From contig CM054155.1 of NCBI GenBank assembly GCA_028751875.1, positions 51,081,562 to 51,145,561 on the forward strand: DNA of 64,000 nucleotides, read 5' to 3'. A program made the translations under genes and the position numbers. The notes beneath the pieces were generated by a model, which saw only the letters and a program-made list of their open reading frames with translations, did no database searches and had not been told where the DNA came from. Every line of letters begins with the position of its first letter. The first letter of the stretch is position 1. Of this stretch, positions 10,150 through 20,382 are shown piece after piece. The stretch comes from Rapana venosa. Taxonomy: Eukaryota; Mollusca; Gastropoda; Neogastropoda; Muricidae.

Positions 10150-11470
10150 ATGAGAAAGTACCTGACGATTGGACCAAGGGAGTGATAGTCAAATTCCCCA
10201 AGAAAGGAACCCTAAGCGACTGCAACAACTGGAGGGGAATCACTCTTTTGTCTGTGCCAAGCAAGATACTGGCCAAGGTCATCATCAGAAGAATATCAGA
10301 CGCTGTGGACGATACACTGAGGAAGGAACAAGCAGGGTTCAGGAAGCAACAAGGATGTATAGACCAGATATTCACGTTCAGAAACATCATCGAACAGTGC
10401 ACAGAGTGGCAAAGACAACTGTATGTGAATTTTGTGGACTTCGAAAAGGCATTTTATAGCATATACAGAGACAGCCTTTGGAGTATCCTTCGACACTATG
10501 GCATCCCATCGAAACTGGTACAACTTATCAAGAGCTTCTACGACAACTTCAGATGCTCTGTGGGCCATAGCAACACTGTCTTCGAAGTCAAGACTAGAGT
10601 AAGGCAAGGATGTGTGATGTCAGCAGTTCTCTTCAATGTGGCCATTGATTGGGTGATGAGGAAGATGACAGAAGACACCCCAAGAGGGATTCGCTGGAGC
10701 CTGTTCTCAACACTAGACGACCTTGACTCTGCAGATGACCTGGCGCTGCTGTCACACACACACCAACATATCCAGGAGAAGACCAGCAGACTCCAAACAT
10801 TCAGACAGCAAGTGGGGCTTCGTATTAGCACCAAGAAAACAGATACAATGTCACTCAATGTGAACACACCAGCCCCTGTGAAAGTGAATGGAACTGACCT
10901 GCGCCAGACAGACAAGTTCACATACCTTGGCAGCAGCATCAAACCAGAGGGCGGCACAAAAGAAGACATCTACAACAGACTGGGCAGGCCAGGAGTGTGT
11001 TTAGGGAGATGAACAATATCTGGAGATCAACTCAGTACAGCACCAACACCAAGCTGAAGCTATACCATAGCTGTTTTGTATCTACGCTCCTGTACGGTTC
11101 TGAGTGCTAGAGGATGACGGAAGCGGATCTTACCAAACTTCGATCCTTTCACACCGTATGCCTCCGAAGAATTCTCCGGATCTTTTGGCCAGAGAAGATC
11201 TCCAATGAAGACCTACTACGGAGATGCAGGCAGGAAGACATGGGAACCATCATCACCAGACGACAATGGAAGTGGATTGGGCACATCCTCCGAAGAGACC
11301 CACAGTCAATCACAAGAACAGCATTGCACTGGACCCCAGATGGAAGGAGAAAGAAAGGAAGACCAAAAGCAACGTGGAGTAGGACTGTAGAAAGTGAGAT
11401 GAAGGCCATGCAGCACTCTTGGGGATCAGTGACTAGGTTAGCCTAGGATAGGCAGGAGTGGAAGCGCTTT
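10150..11470 (+). pseudogene. Reverse transcriptase (RVT_1) pseudogene
   Basis: Conserved RT blocks are visible: EQAGFRKQQGCIDQIFTFRN, LYVNFVDFEKAFYSI, RQGCVMSAVLFNVAIDWVM and SADDLALLSH (normally Y/FADD). The frame breaks near 10980-11009 (GKAR.VFREMNNIWRS continues in another frame). TAG replaces Trp in GSEC-W-RM (~11105). The C-terminal part FWPEKISNEDL...WKWIGHILRR...GRPKATW follows. Dead on at least two counts. Confidence 0.9.
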
Positions 11471-11530
11471 GTTGCTGCCCTACACACCACTGAGTGTAAT
11501 GGTTGATGATGATGATGATGATGATGACAC
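10150..11530 (+). mobile_element. 5'-truncated non-LTR retrotransposon (LINE)
   Basis: Reverse transcriptase remnant in the antisense direction to the host gene, starting ~70 bp from the E16 acceptor. It begins inside the RT domain (VPDDWTKGVIVKFPKKGTL) and ends in a (TGATGATGA)n 3' tail at 11500-11527, characteristic of non-LTR elements with microsatellite tails. Confidence 0.9.
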
Positions 11531-11539
11531 TACACTACT

Positions 11540-11622
11540 TTCTACACTAGACTAGACTAGACTAGACTAGACTAGACTAGACTGTACTGTACTGTACTGT
11601 ACTGTACTATGCTATGCTCCAC
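11540..11622. repeat. Pentanucleotide satellites (CTAGA)n and (CTGTA)n
   Basis: Two adjacent 5-bp repeats, ACTAG-type then ACTGT-type, differing by one base per unit, so one probably arose from the other. Confidence 0.85.
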
Positions 11623-11774
11623 AGAGAGAGATAACACACCATCAGGTAAAGTACACTGAACAGATCTTAATCATCATCACAGTGTGGAGAGACAGACAGA
11701 CAGAAAGCCAGACAGACAATACACAACCAGATGAACTAAATACAATGGAATCCCCATCAAACAGTGTGCATATA

Positions 11775-12185
11775 GACAGACACACACAACCCCCCCCCCC
11801 CCCCCCCCCCAACACACACACATACAAACACATACCCACTCACTCACACTCACACCCTCACTGATTGATTAGGTTTTTTATTCCACGTCTGCATATATAT
11901 CATCTTTTCTCTCTCTTTTTTTTTCTTTGGATAGATGGCTTGAAGAAAAAAAAGCAAATGCATTGCTTATTCAATGTACCATCTGAAAATAAAAGTTTAA
12001 CTTTGACTCTCCCTCACCCCCCCCCCCCCCCCCCCCCCCACACACACCCTCACTTACACACATCTTCACTCACACACACACTCACTCACCCCCCAAAAAC
12101 ACACACACCCTCACTCACACCCCACCCCACCCCTCACAAACACACAAGTGACAAAACACAAACTTGTAGTCACACACACACAAGC
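11775..12185. repeat. Poly-C and CACT-rich low-complexity DNA
   Basis: Two poly-C runs (about 11790 and 12017) with CACACTC tracts. Includes one copy (11964-12009) of a short dispersed motif TTCAATGTACCATCTGAAAA followed by TTTGAC-like repeats, also at 13618-13664 and 24296-24342. Confidence 0.8.
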
Positions 12186-12302
12186 CTCTGCCTTTCCTCT
12201 CATTCTCTCCCTGTCCGTCTCCCTTCGTCTAACATCGCTGACAGTGAAAAGACTCTAAAGACTGTAACGAAGGAACACAAGGGGCAAGGCAACAAGACTG
12301 AC

Positions 12303-12478
12303 CATCGGGACAGCCACCAGTCGCTGAGGATGTAGGAGCCCTGGGCCACCAGCAGGAGCAGCAGGAGCAGGAGGAACTGCAGCAGTCCTGTCCCCGCCCT
12401 CAAGTACCCCAGGTACACCCCCACACCCACCCTCCCCGTCTCCCTCTCCTCCTCCGCCGGCAACTGCACTGGCTCCGG
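12303..12478 (-). CDS. ABCC4-like: Exon E15: linker end and TM7
   Basis: 176-bp exon, acceptor ACTGTTACAG, donor GATG/GTCAGT. It reads PEPVQLPAEEERETGRVGVG, then VYLGYLRAGTGLLQFLL and a leucine-rich TM7 ending SYILSDWWLSRW. Compare MRP4 LSEENRSEGKVGFQAYKNYFRAGA...YVLQDWWLSYW. Phase 0 at the start, two bases left for E16. About 20 bp beyond the acceptor the intron becomes a ~490-bp (GGT)n tract. Confidence 0.93.
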
Positions 12479-12499
12479 CTGTAACAGTCAGGGCAGCAT

Positions 12500-12990
12500 C
12501 AGCATGGTGGTGGTGGTGGTGGTGGTGGTGGTGGTGGTGGTGGTGGTGTTGGTGGTGGTGGTGGTGGTGATGGTGGTGGTGGTGGTGATGGTGGTGGTGG
12601 TGGTGGTGGTGATGGTGGTGGTGGTGGTGGGTGGTGGTGGTGGTGGTGGTGGTGGTGGTGGTGATGGTGGTGGTGGTGGTGGTGATTGGTGGTGTGGTGG
12701 TGGTGGTTGGTGGTGGTGGTGATGGTGTGTGGTGGTGGTGGTGGTGGTGATGGTGGTGGTGGTGGTGGTGGTGATGGTGGTGGTGGTTGGTGGTGATGGT
12801 GGTGGTGGTGGTGGTGTGGTGATGGTGGTGGTGGTATCGGTGGTGTGGTGGGTTGGTGGTGGTGGTGGTGGTGGTGGATGGTGGTGGTGGTGATGGTGGT
12901 ATTGGTGTGTGGTGATGGTGGTAATTGATGGTGGATGGTGGATAATGTGGTGGTGGTGATGTGGTGCGGTGGTATAGTGGAGGTGGTTTA
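12500..12990. repeat. ~490-bp (GGT)n trinucleotide tract
   Basis: Nearly pure GGT/GAT repeats next to the E15 acceptor. It yields spurious poly-Val/Gly (plus) and poly-Thr/His/Pro (minus) reading frames. Confidence 0.95.
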
Positions 12991-13024
12991 TATGGTAGTG
13001 GTGACAGATAATGAGTGTGATAGG

Positions 13025-13330
13025 TGAAATGAATGAATAATGATCCTGGGTTTGAATCCCAGTGGCATCCGGTGAATTAAAGGTGGGAATTTTTAACAAC
13101 TTCCTGGACAACTTCAAGTGCAGACCTGCCAGTGCCTTAATTCCCCACATGTATTTATATACACATGCAGAAGGAGGAGGTTTATGGAAACACGAACATA
13201 TCCAGTGTACATCCCTGAAGTAGGAATGCGGCTACCTTCATGGTGGGCAAAAGGGGTTGCATATATACGTAGAATTTCCCCTCTAGTGAACCTCGGAACT
13301 CTATCGGATGGAAAAAAGAAAAAGAAAATG
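13025..13330 (+). repeat. SINE, family C
   Basis: B-box GGGTTTGAATCCC, GTGCAGACCTGCCAGTGCCTT, GTATTTATATACACATGCAG, CATCCCTGAAGTAGGAATGC and the shared tail GTGAACCTCGGAACTCTA. The A-box half of the head is missing. Confidence 0.75.
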
Positions 13331-13374
13331 CTAAATTAAAGGAAAAAACAAGATCATGATACTGATGAATGGCG

Positions 13375-13795
13375 TCATACAAACACAACACACACACACA
13401 AAACCCACACACAATTAACACACACAAAACACAACACAACCCACAAACAACACACAAAAACAAACAACACACACACCCCACCACACAACCCACACACAAA
13501 CACAGAACCCACACACACACACACACCACACAACCCACACACAAACACAGAACCCACTCACACATCCACAAACAACACACACACACTCAGAACCCACTCA
13601 CACATCCACACACACAAACATTCAATGTACCATCTCAAAATAAAACATTTGACTTTGATTTTGACAACACACACACACACACAACCCATACACACAAACA
13701 CACACAAACACCCCCCCTCCCAAACACACAAAAACACACAACAAACAACCCACAAAACACACAACTCCCACAACCACAGCCCACACAACACACCC
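13375..13795. repeat. (CA)n/(CACAAA)n-rich intron
   Basis: CA-rich low-complexity tract directly downstream of E14, containing a second copy (13618-13664) of the TTCAATGTACCATCT motif. Confidence 0.85.
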
Positions 13796-13804
13796 CTATC
13801 CTAC

Positions 13805-14006
13805 CTCAAAGTCGGTGGAGTGGAGATGAGCGACAACTGTGACCCACACCCCACGTACAGTGGAGAGGACGCGCTGACAGTGACCCCACGCGAGGGTCGT
13901 CAGCTGCCGCCGCCGCCGCTGTCTCCTCACCATTTCTCAGCAACTCGGCAAAGTCGATGCCAGATCGGGACAACTCCTCGTAAGTTCCCATGCCTATCGC
14001 TCGACC
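13805..14006 (-). CDS. ABCC4-like: Exon E14: end of NBD1 and linker (3' boundary uncertain)
   Basis: Acceptor TTGTGCAG, then GRAIGMGTYEELSRSGIDF and AELLRNGEET, matching MRP4 [26 protein letters not shown]. A (GCG)4GCAGCT run encodes six alanines. Using the best downstream donor (GAG/GTAGGA, end at 13805) gives 202 bp, which puts a TGA in frame as codon 67 and breaks phase with E15. Either a one-base indel lies in the linker part, or an earlier donor is used (for example TGGGGT/GTGGGT, which restores phase 0). The N-terminal two thirds are secure; the final ~100 bp are not. Confidence 0.75.
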
Positions 14007-14249
14007 CTGCACAATAAGAATAAGAATGATGATGATGATGATAGATGATGTGATGATTTGAGACGATAGATGGATGGATGGATGGTATTCTGACTGCTAC
14101 CGGTCTCTGTGCTCTTAAGTATTATTCCTAGTAATACACTACTAATGATGACGCCCAATGACAATGATGATGTGATAATAAATAATGTACAATACATTTT
14201 AAATAATAATGGAATGGAAATTTTTACTTTTGGCTACATTTGTCTGAAT

Positions 14250-14580
14250 GGATACGGGACAGGAATGCCTGCTGGTAAGAAATGCGCTAGGAAGTAAGGA
14301 CCCGGGTTCAATTCAATTCAAGAGGATTTTCCTCTGGAATTAACATCAGTCCTAAGGCTACCCTAAGGTCCGCTTGTGATCTGTCTAGTCCCTGCCAGGC
14401 GTACACATGCAAACTCTTGGGTACATGGTAACATGTTCTGCTTTGCGAAGTAGGCCATTGTGCTGAGTGGAAACGACGTGACTAAATGCTAAAACTGCAA
14501 CACAATGGACTGGATGCAAGTAAGCATATGAGTGCTTATTCCATTGTGCTCAAAATATATGAATAAATAAATAAATAATC
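14250..14580 (+). repeat. Diverged SINE, family A
   Basis: B-box GGGTTCAATTC, GGATTTTCCTCTGGAATTAACATCAG, GTTCTGCTTTGCGAAGTAGGCCATTGTG and tail GGACTGGATG...TGCTTATTCCATTGTGCTC...(AATA)n, in the same order as 46747-47105. Confidence 0.7.
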
Positions 14581-14629
14581 AATAAATGACAAATCAAAGT
14601 GCAAAATGAGAGGTATGGTAACCCTGACA

Positions 14630-14755
14630 ATACCCCCAAAGTCAAAATGCGGCTACCTTCATGGTAGGGGGTAAAAAAACCAAGTCGCATACACCAAAAA
14701 ATCTCACCATCGGTGACCCTCGCAGCTCTAGCTGAGGAAAGAAAAAACACACAAA
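14630..14755 (+). repeat. Shared SINE tail (C type)
   Basis: AAAGTCAAAATGCGGCTACCTTCATGG, GTCGCATACACC..AATCTCACCATCGGTGA, GCAGCTCTAGCTGAGGAAAG then A-rich end; a 3' fragment. Confidence 0.7.
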
Positions 14756-15013
14756 CAAAAAAGCAATGTGGGCTGCTGGTAAGATAAAGAAGTGCTGACA
14801 GTTAATGCATGTATTTGGATTTTTTAACAGTCCATGCAACAGACGCTATAGCTGAGTGGTTCAACAATTTGACTTGGATCCATGAAGTCCTGGGTTCAAA
14901 TCTCAGTGACAGTGGCGTCTGGTGAAATTAAGAGTGGGGATTTTAACCATCTCCCAGGTCAACTTCAAGTGCAGACCTGCCAGTGCCTTAATTCCCCTTT
15001 TGTATATACACAT

Positions 15014-16473
15014 CACTTCACTGTTCACTGGTCCCGTAACCCGCCAGGGTCGTGGGGGCACTGCATGGTGGACGAACGGTGGACCAGCTGGCTCCACTTA
15101 GCGCGGTCGTGGGCAAGTGCCTGGGTGACACTGAAGTCCTCCCCTGTCCAATCACGGATGTCGTCTGCCCACTTTCTCCTCTGTCTGCCCCGTCTTCTCT
15201 TCCCCTGGACTGTTCCTTGCAGGATGGTCTTTGCAAGTCCTTCTGAGCGTGTTACGTGCCCATACCATCTGAGTTTCCTCTTTTTCGCCGTGGTCAGTAG
15301 GTCTTCATAACCCCCCACCTGTTGAGTGATCATTCTGCGGACTTCATTGTTGGTGACATGGTCCTTGTATGAGATGCCAAGGAGCCTTCTGAGGCATCTC
15401 ATTTCTACTGCTTGGATCCTCCTTTGTAGGTCTGCGTTTAGTGTCCATGCCTCACATGCGTAAAGCATGATTGAGGTGACTAGCGCGTTTAGTAACTTTA
15501 CCTTGGTTCCGAGAGGGATGTTTCTGTCTCTCCATATGGTCTTCAGTCTTGCCATTGCTGCTGCTGTTTGTGCCGCTCTTGCTAGGATTTCGGTCTTCGA
15601 TCCCTCCTCACTTATGATGGCTCCAAGGTACTTGAAATGGTCAACTGTCTCCAGTTCTTTACCGCTGAGAGTGATCTTGGTGGTGATTGGCTGGGCACTG
15701 TTTGTCATGAGCTTGGTTTTCTCGGCACTGATTTCCATGCCGTATCGGGAGGATATTTCGTCCAGTTTCTTCACTAGGTTGGCCAGTTCCTCTTCATTTC
15801 CTGCCAGACCGTCTATGTCATCGGCAAACCTGAGGTTGGTGATTGTTCGCCCTCCAATGCTGACTGTGCCTGTGTGGTCTTCCAAGGCGTCAGTCATGAT
15901 GCGTTCGAGGAAAATGTTAAATAGTGTCGGCGACAGCAGACATCCCTGTCAGACCCCAACTGAGGTATGGAACCATTCCCCTACCGTGCCCTGTACGAGT
16001 ACTGCACTGGTGGCCTTTGAGTAGAGATCCTTGATGGTGTGGATCAGCTTCTGGCCCATGTTGAATTTGTTCATGGTGGCCCACAGAGCGTCATGCCATA
16101 CTCTATCGAAGGCCTTCTTAAAATCAATGAAGACGTGGAAGATGTCTTGTTGATGCTGGCTGATCCAACACGGAGGAGAAGCAGTGACAGACATCCTTAC
16201 AAGTATCTGCAACAAGATCTGGCAGACCGGAGAGTGGCCTACACCATGGACCCAGTCACTCATCATAACTCTCCCCAAGAGAGGAAATCTCCAGCAGTGC
16301 CAAAACTACAGGACAATCAGCCTCATAAGTCATGCCAGTAAAGTCATGCTGAAAGTGATCCTGAACAGGCTGAAACCACAGGCAGAAGAGATCATCGCCG
16401 AAGAGCAGGCCGGTTTCCGCCCAAATAGAAGCACCACAGAACAGATATTCAACCTGAGGGTTCTGTGTGAGAA
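15014..16473 (-). mobile_element. LINE copy with inverted 5' segment
   Basis: Non-LTR element inserted in a SINE with a 10-bp duplication (15004-15013 and 16474-16483). The 3' part (about 16159 down to 15014) is on the minus strand; the 5' part (about 16160-16473) is on the plus strand. In element order the 5' part ends ...RVLCEKY and the 3' part begins QHQQDIFHVF, adjacent in the RT family, so the inversion lost essentially nothing. This is the signature of twin priming. Confidence 0.88.
15025..16158 (-). pseudogene. Reverse transcriptase pseudogene, 3' part
   Basis: Reads IFHVFIDFKKAFDRVWHDAL, then a TGA in place of Arg in TSVGV-R-QGC (~15950), then NLRFADDIDGLAGNEEELAN (catalytic ADD intact), GMEISAEKTKLM, FKYLGAIISEEGSKTEI, LYACEAWTLNADLQRRIQ, LRRLLGISYKDHVTN and KLRWYGHVTRSEGLAKTILQ. 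It ends in a stop at 15025. One nonsense change and the 5' inversion disable it. Confidence 0.9.
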
Positions 16474-16480
16474 ATATACA
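16160..16480 (+). pseudogene. Inverted 5' part of the same reverse transcriptase
   Basis: Reads HGGEAVTDILTSICNKIWQ, TGEWPTPWTQSLIITLPKRG, NYRTISLISHASKVMLKVIL, EEQAGFRPNRSTTEQIFNLR and VLCEKY. These are the RT domain fingers and the GFR motif that should precede FIDFKKAFD. They lie on the opposite strand from the rest of the element. Confidence 0.88.
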
Positions 16481-16857
16481 CATAGAGAAGATCAAATACG
16501 CAAATTAAAGATCCCATCACTCACGTCAGCATTCGGTGGGTTACGGAAACACAAACACGCCCAACATACATCCCCGAAGTCACAATGCGGCTACCTTCAA
16601 GGTGGGCAAAAATCAGTTGCATTATATACACACAAAACCTCCCCATTGGTGAACCTCGGAACTCTAGCTGACAGAAAAAAAACACAAAAACAAACAAACA
16701 AAACAAAAAAGCTAAGAACAGAGGTTAAACAGAAGACGACAAGGTTCAAGATTTAATTCCTTTCACCCCTTTTGATCATGATACTGGACCTCTAACCACA
16801 GAGCATTTCCACCTCCCCCACCCCAGGTGTGTACAGACAGACTGCCCCAAGGCTGCT

Positions 16858-16916
16858 GCCACCACTGTACCCCTATCCCTACCTGTACCCCTACCTGTAC
16901 TCCTACCTGTACCCAC
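16858..16916 (-). repeat. Tandem splice-donor-like 12-mers after E13
   Basis: On the minus strand, directly after E13: GTGGGTACAG, GTAGGAGTACAG, GTAGGGGTACAG, GTAGGGATAGG. Each 12-bp unit presents CAG/GTAGGR, a better consensus donor than the GTGGGT that keeps frame. Confidence 0.85.
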
Positions 16917-17013
16917 CTCCTCCAGGATGAGAATGCTGTCAGCTGCCGTCAGGTACTGCAACTGGTGAGTCACCAGAATTCTGGGCTTCCTCCCCAACAC
17001 GCCCTGGATGCAT
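16917..17013 (-). CDS. ABCC4-like: Exon E13: NBD1 H-loop
   Basis: 97-bp exon, acceptor GTGGTTGCAG, donor GAG/GTGGGT. Its first base completes Lys from E12; it then reads [20 protein letters not shown] (H-loop histidine in VTHQ) and LTAADSILILEE. It aligns with MRP4 [32 protein letters not shown]. The GTGGGT donor preserves frame into E14 (GRAIGMGTY). Just downstream are several repeated CAG/GTAGGG-like donors (16858-16912) that would shift frame. Confidence 0.95.
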
Positions 17014-17159
17014 CTGCAACCACAACATGATGTGTAGTCACTCACAGGGCATCTTTTTCACCTTTCAGCATCGCCCTTTTTGGCTGGTTTGATAGGGGGG
17101 GGGTGGGGGTGGGGGGGGGGTTGTTTGTTTTTTACTGTTGGTTTTGTTGTTGTTATTAT

Positions 17160-17770
17160 TGTTGTTGTTTCTTAGCTATAGCTCCAAGGTTCACCAATGG
17201 TGAGATTTTGGGTTGACTTTTTTTTAATGTATGCAACTGTTCCCACCCCTATGGAGAATGTAGTAAGTTGATGATCTGAAGTCTGTAGCTAGTAGCAATA
17301 GACTGCGCTGGTTTGGGCACGTTCAACGGAAAGCAGACCACCACATCATAAAAAGAGCAATGAACTTCATAGTGGATGGAAAGAGACCAAAGGGAAGACC
17401 TAGCAAGACCTGGGCTGCCTGTATTGCAGATGATCTTAGAGAAAGGGGCATAAATAAGGAGGAAGCTCAAAACAGAGAGAGATGGAGAAGGCTCACCAAT
17501 GTCAAACCTCCCCTGGGAGAAACATGACAAAAAAGGAAGAAGAAGAACTGCTCCCACCCCACCCCCTCAATTAAGGTAGCCGCATTCTGACTTCAGGGAT
17601 GGTGTCTCAACACGACACCAGTGTGAATACAGTTTTGACATTTTGTCATCCGTTCCGTTCCTATAGGCATGCAATGACCTTCTCTTCCAAAGGAAAAAGA
17701 AGAACAGGTTTGAATCTGTGCACAACATATTCTGCGTGTGTTCACACACGGGACCTTCTTTTGTAGTCTC
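17160..17770 (-). repeat. SINE (C tail + central block) split by a LINE fragment
   Basis: The tail block (17160-17249) is interrupted after AACTGTTCCCACCCC and resumes at 17546 with AACTGCTCCCACCCC, then GGTAGCCGCATTCTGACTTC and the central block to ~17770. The near-identical 15-bp flanks are a target-site duplication. Confidence 0.8.
17250..17545 (+). mobile_element. LINE 3'-end fragment
   Basis: Encodes a C-terminal RT tail: NRLRWFGHVQRKADHHIIKR, GKRPKGRPSKTWAACIADDL, NRERWRRLTNVKPPLGET then stop, followed by a (GAA)n tail. About 300 bp long. It differs from the other LINEs here. Confidence 0.85.
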
Positions 17771-17884
17771 ATCTGCAGGAGGACTCTCAGGGGGGTGGTG
17801 TTAGTACTGATGTTAACTCCAGGGAATTAAAAAAATCCCTTTGAACAGGAACCTTGGTGGTGGCTAAGGCTTGAACACAGGCCA

Positions 17885-18055
17885 TTTATTTATTTATTTA
17901 TTCTTTTATATCAAGGATAATGGAATAAGCACTCATGTGCTTTTTTACATCCAGTCCCCATGTGATTGCAGTTTTGTAAATTTTGTCATGTTTTAACCGG
18001 CACACAATGGCCATCAAATCCTGAGTGCAACGTTCTAACCACTATACTATCCACT
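17885..18055 (-). repeat. SINE A tail and central fragment
   Basis: (TTTA)n, TCTTTTATATCAAGGATAATGGAATAAGCACTCATGTGC, CATCCAGTCCCCATGTG, i.e. family A read backwards. Confidence 0.7.
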
Positions 18056-18244
18056 CCCACTCACTACCCCTACTGGGATGTAACATGACACTGCTATACA
18101 GCCAGAGAACACGGAAGAAAAAATAAAAACAAAAAGCTACATAATACACACACAAAAAGACCCAGTCCAAAGACCCATGTCTGGTCTTCTTCTTCTTCGT
18201 CGAACGCTCAAACAGCAACTATTGCTGTCTGTCATATGAGTGAA

Positions 18245-18525
18245 AATGCGTGGCGCTGCCGTTAAGAGCCTGACAAGTCAGGCCCAGCACATGCAACTTC
18301 AGTGCTGGAGAACATTGTTACGTTTTAAGTATTTCAGGGGGGAAAAAAGGGCAGGAGAATGGACCAAGAAGGCTGAAAATAGACGAGAAGGAGGTGGTGA
18401 CAGGAAGAAAAGGAGCAAGGCGGAGAAACAGAGAGGGACAGAAAGAAAAGAGGGAATTCCAAGCACAGAATTTGCAGAGTGTGGTTATGTTATTCCTACT
18501 GACAGGCCCCCAGCATCTCCAGCGC
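18245..18525 (+). repeat. Dispersed repeat F
   Basis: Shares AATGGACCAAGAAGGC, GAAAATAGAC, GGAGGTGGTGACAGG, CAGAAAG...GGAATTCC.AGCACAGAATTT and ACTGACAGGCCCC.AGCATC with 31035-31330, 54935-55215 (inverted), 24730-24845 (inverted) and 50680-50835. It ends about 10 bp from the E12 donor. Confidence 0.75.
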
Positions 18526-18534
18526 CTGGTCTCA

Positions 18535-19105
<571 letters not shown>

Positions 19106-19141
19106 CCCCTCTCCCTGCCACAACATAGGGATCAAACAAAC

Positions 19142-19960
19142 AGTATGACAGACACTACAGCCCAGTCATTAAGACCCTTTCACTTCAATCTCATGAGTCC
19201 AAGAAGTCATGGGTTCAAATCTCGGGATTTCTATGATGTCCCACATCAAGTGCAGACCTGCCAGTGCTTTAATTCTCTTCATGTATATACGGGGGACAGG
19301 ATAGCCTAGTGGTTAGAACATTGCGCTCACAATCTGACGACCCGGGTTCGATTCCAGTTCAAAGGGATATTTTCCCCTTGAGTTAACATCAGTGCAGACT
19401 CCACTCTCCCCGAAAGTACTTCGGATGAGACTATAAACCGAGGCCCCGTGTGCGAACGCATGCAGAACATATTGCGCACATGTTAAATCCTGTTCCGTTT
19501 TTCATAAGATTAGGCCATTGTGTGCCGGTGGGAACAGATGACAAAATTTACAAAACCGCATTCACACAGGGACTGGATGTAAAAAAGCACATGAGTCCTT
19601 ATTCCACTATCCTCGATACAGAAGAAAAGAAGAATAAAAAAAAAAAATGTTTAATCCCATGGGTCCATGAAGTCGTGGGTTCGAATCTCGGCGTCAGTGT
19701 CTGGTGAATTAAAGGTGGGGACTTTTATGATCTCCCACGTCAACTTCAAGTGCAGACCTGCCAGTTCACAGTTGCCTGCCAGCTTTAATTCCCTCCGTGT
19801 ATATACATATGCATAAGATCATAATTATGCACACTAAAGATCCTGTAATTCATGTCAGCATTGGGTGGGTTACTGAAACACAGACATACCCAGCATACAT
19901 CCCTGACATGAACCTTGGAGCTCTAGTCCAAGGAACAAAAAAAACTCACAACACCAACAA
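19142..19960 (+). repeat. SINE cluster C-A-C
   Basis: A truncated family C head (19145-19288) is followed by a full family A SINE (19288-19640: GGATAGCCTAGTGGTTAGAA, CCGGGTTCGATTCC, CTATAAACCGAGGCCC). A second family C copy lacking the start of its head (19650-19945) follows and ends in CCTTGGAGCTCTAGTCCAAGG. Confidence 0.75.
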
Positions 19961-20034
19961 CAGGCCAGGCAAAACACAAACAAAACAAAACAAAACACAC
20001 AACAACAAAAACCAGCATGGTAACATATTTTATG

Positions 20035-20165
20035 TCTGTTTCTTTGTTCCTCGGCTAGAGTTCCGAGGTTCACCAACGGTGAAATTTTTTCATAAGCGAC
20101 CATCCCCCCCCCCACCCTCCAACACACACACACCACTTAAGTAGCCGCATTCCGACTTCAGGGAT
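20035..20165 (-). repeat. Shared SINE tail (C type)
   Basis: CCTCGGCTAGAGTTCCGAGG, TTCACCAACGGTGAAATTTT, GTAGCCGCATTCCGACTTCAGGGAT; it stops ~25 bp from the E11 donor. Confidence 0.75.
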
Positions 20166-20190
20166 CAGTGACTACTATCTAGATACTGAC

Positions 20191-20382
20191 CTTCTGCAGA
20201 GCGCTGGCGTGCACCACGGCATCAAAGCGACCTTTGTCGTAGGCGGAACCAAACAGGATGTTCTGCCGCACGCTGCCGGAAAACACCCAGGCCTGCTGGG
20301 ATACGTAGGCCACCTTGCCGCTGACAGACACGCTGCCTGACGACGCCTGCAGCTCTCCCAGTATGGCCATGAGCAGAGACGA
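20191..20382 (-). CDS. ABCC4-like: Exon E11: NBD1 Q-loop region
   Basis: 192-bp exon (64 codons, phase 0), acceptor GTCTGACAG, donor AAG/GTCAGT. It starts [20 protein letters not shown] (completing Walker A), then [20 protein letters not shown] with the Q-loop glutamine, and ends [11 protein letters not shown] (MRP4 KVIKACALKK). Immediately 5' of the acceptor is a ~340-bp repeat whose unit resembles the acceptor and exon start (see 20383-20722). Confidence 0.97.

Larger units (their letters stand above)
14836..16690 (+). repeat. SINE C split by a LINE insertion
   Basis: The left half (14836-15013) has head GACGCTATAGCTGAGTGGTT, B-box GGGTTCAAATCTC, the GTGCAGACCTGCCAGTGCCTT block and ends at TGTATATACACAT. 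The right half (16474-16690) resumes ATATACACATAGAGAAGATC, continues CAGCATTCGGTGGGTTACGG and finishes with the shared tail. The 10-bp sequence ATATACACAT is present at both breakpoints as a target-site duplication. Confidence 0.85.

Noticed and set aside
10150..11470. A functional host gene encoding a reverse transcriptase
   Set aside because: 5' truncation, frameshift, a stop and a microsatellite tail show a dead LINE copy.
12488..13150. 220-codon Thr/His/Pro-rich minus frame
   Set aside because: Translation of the (GGT)n/(ACC)n repeat; no splice or homology support.
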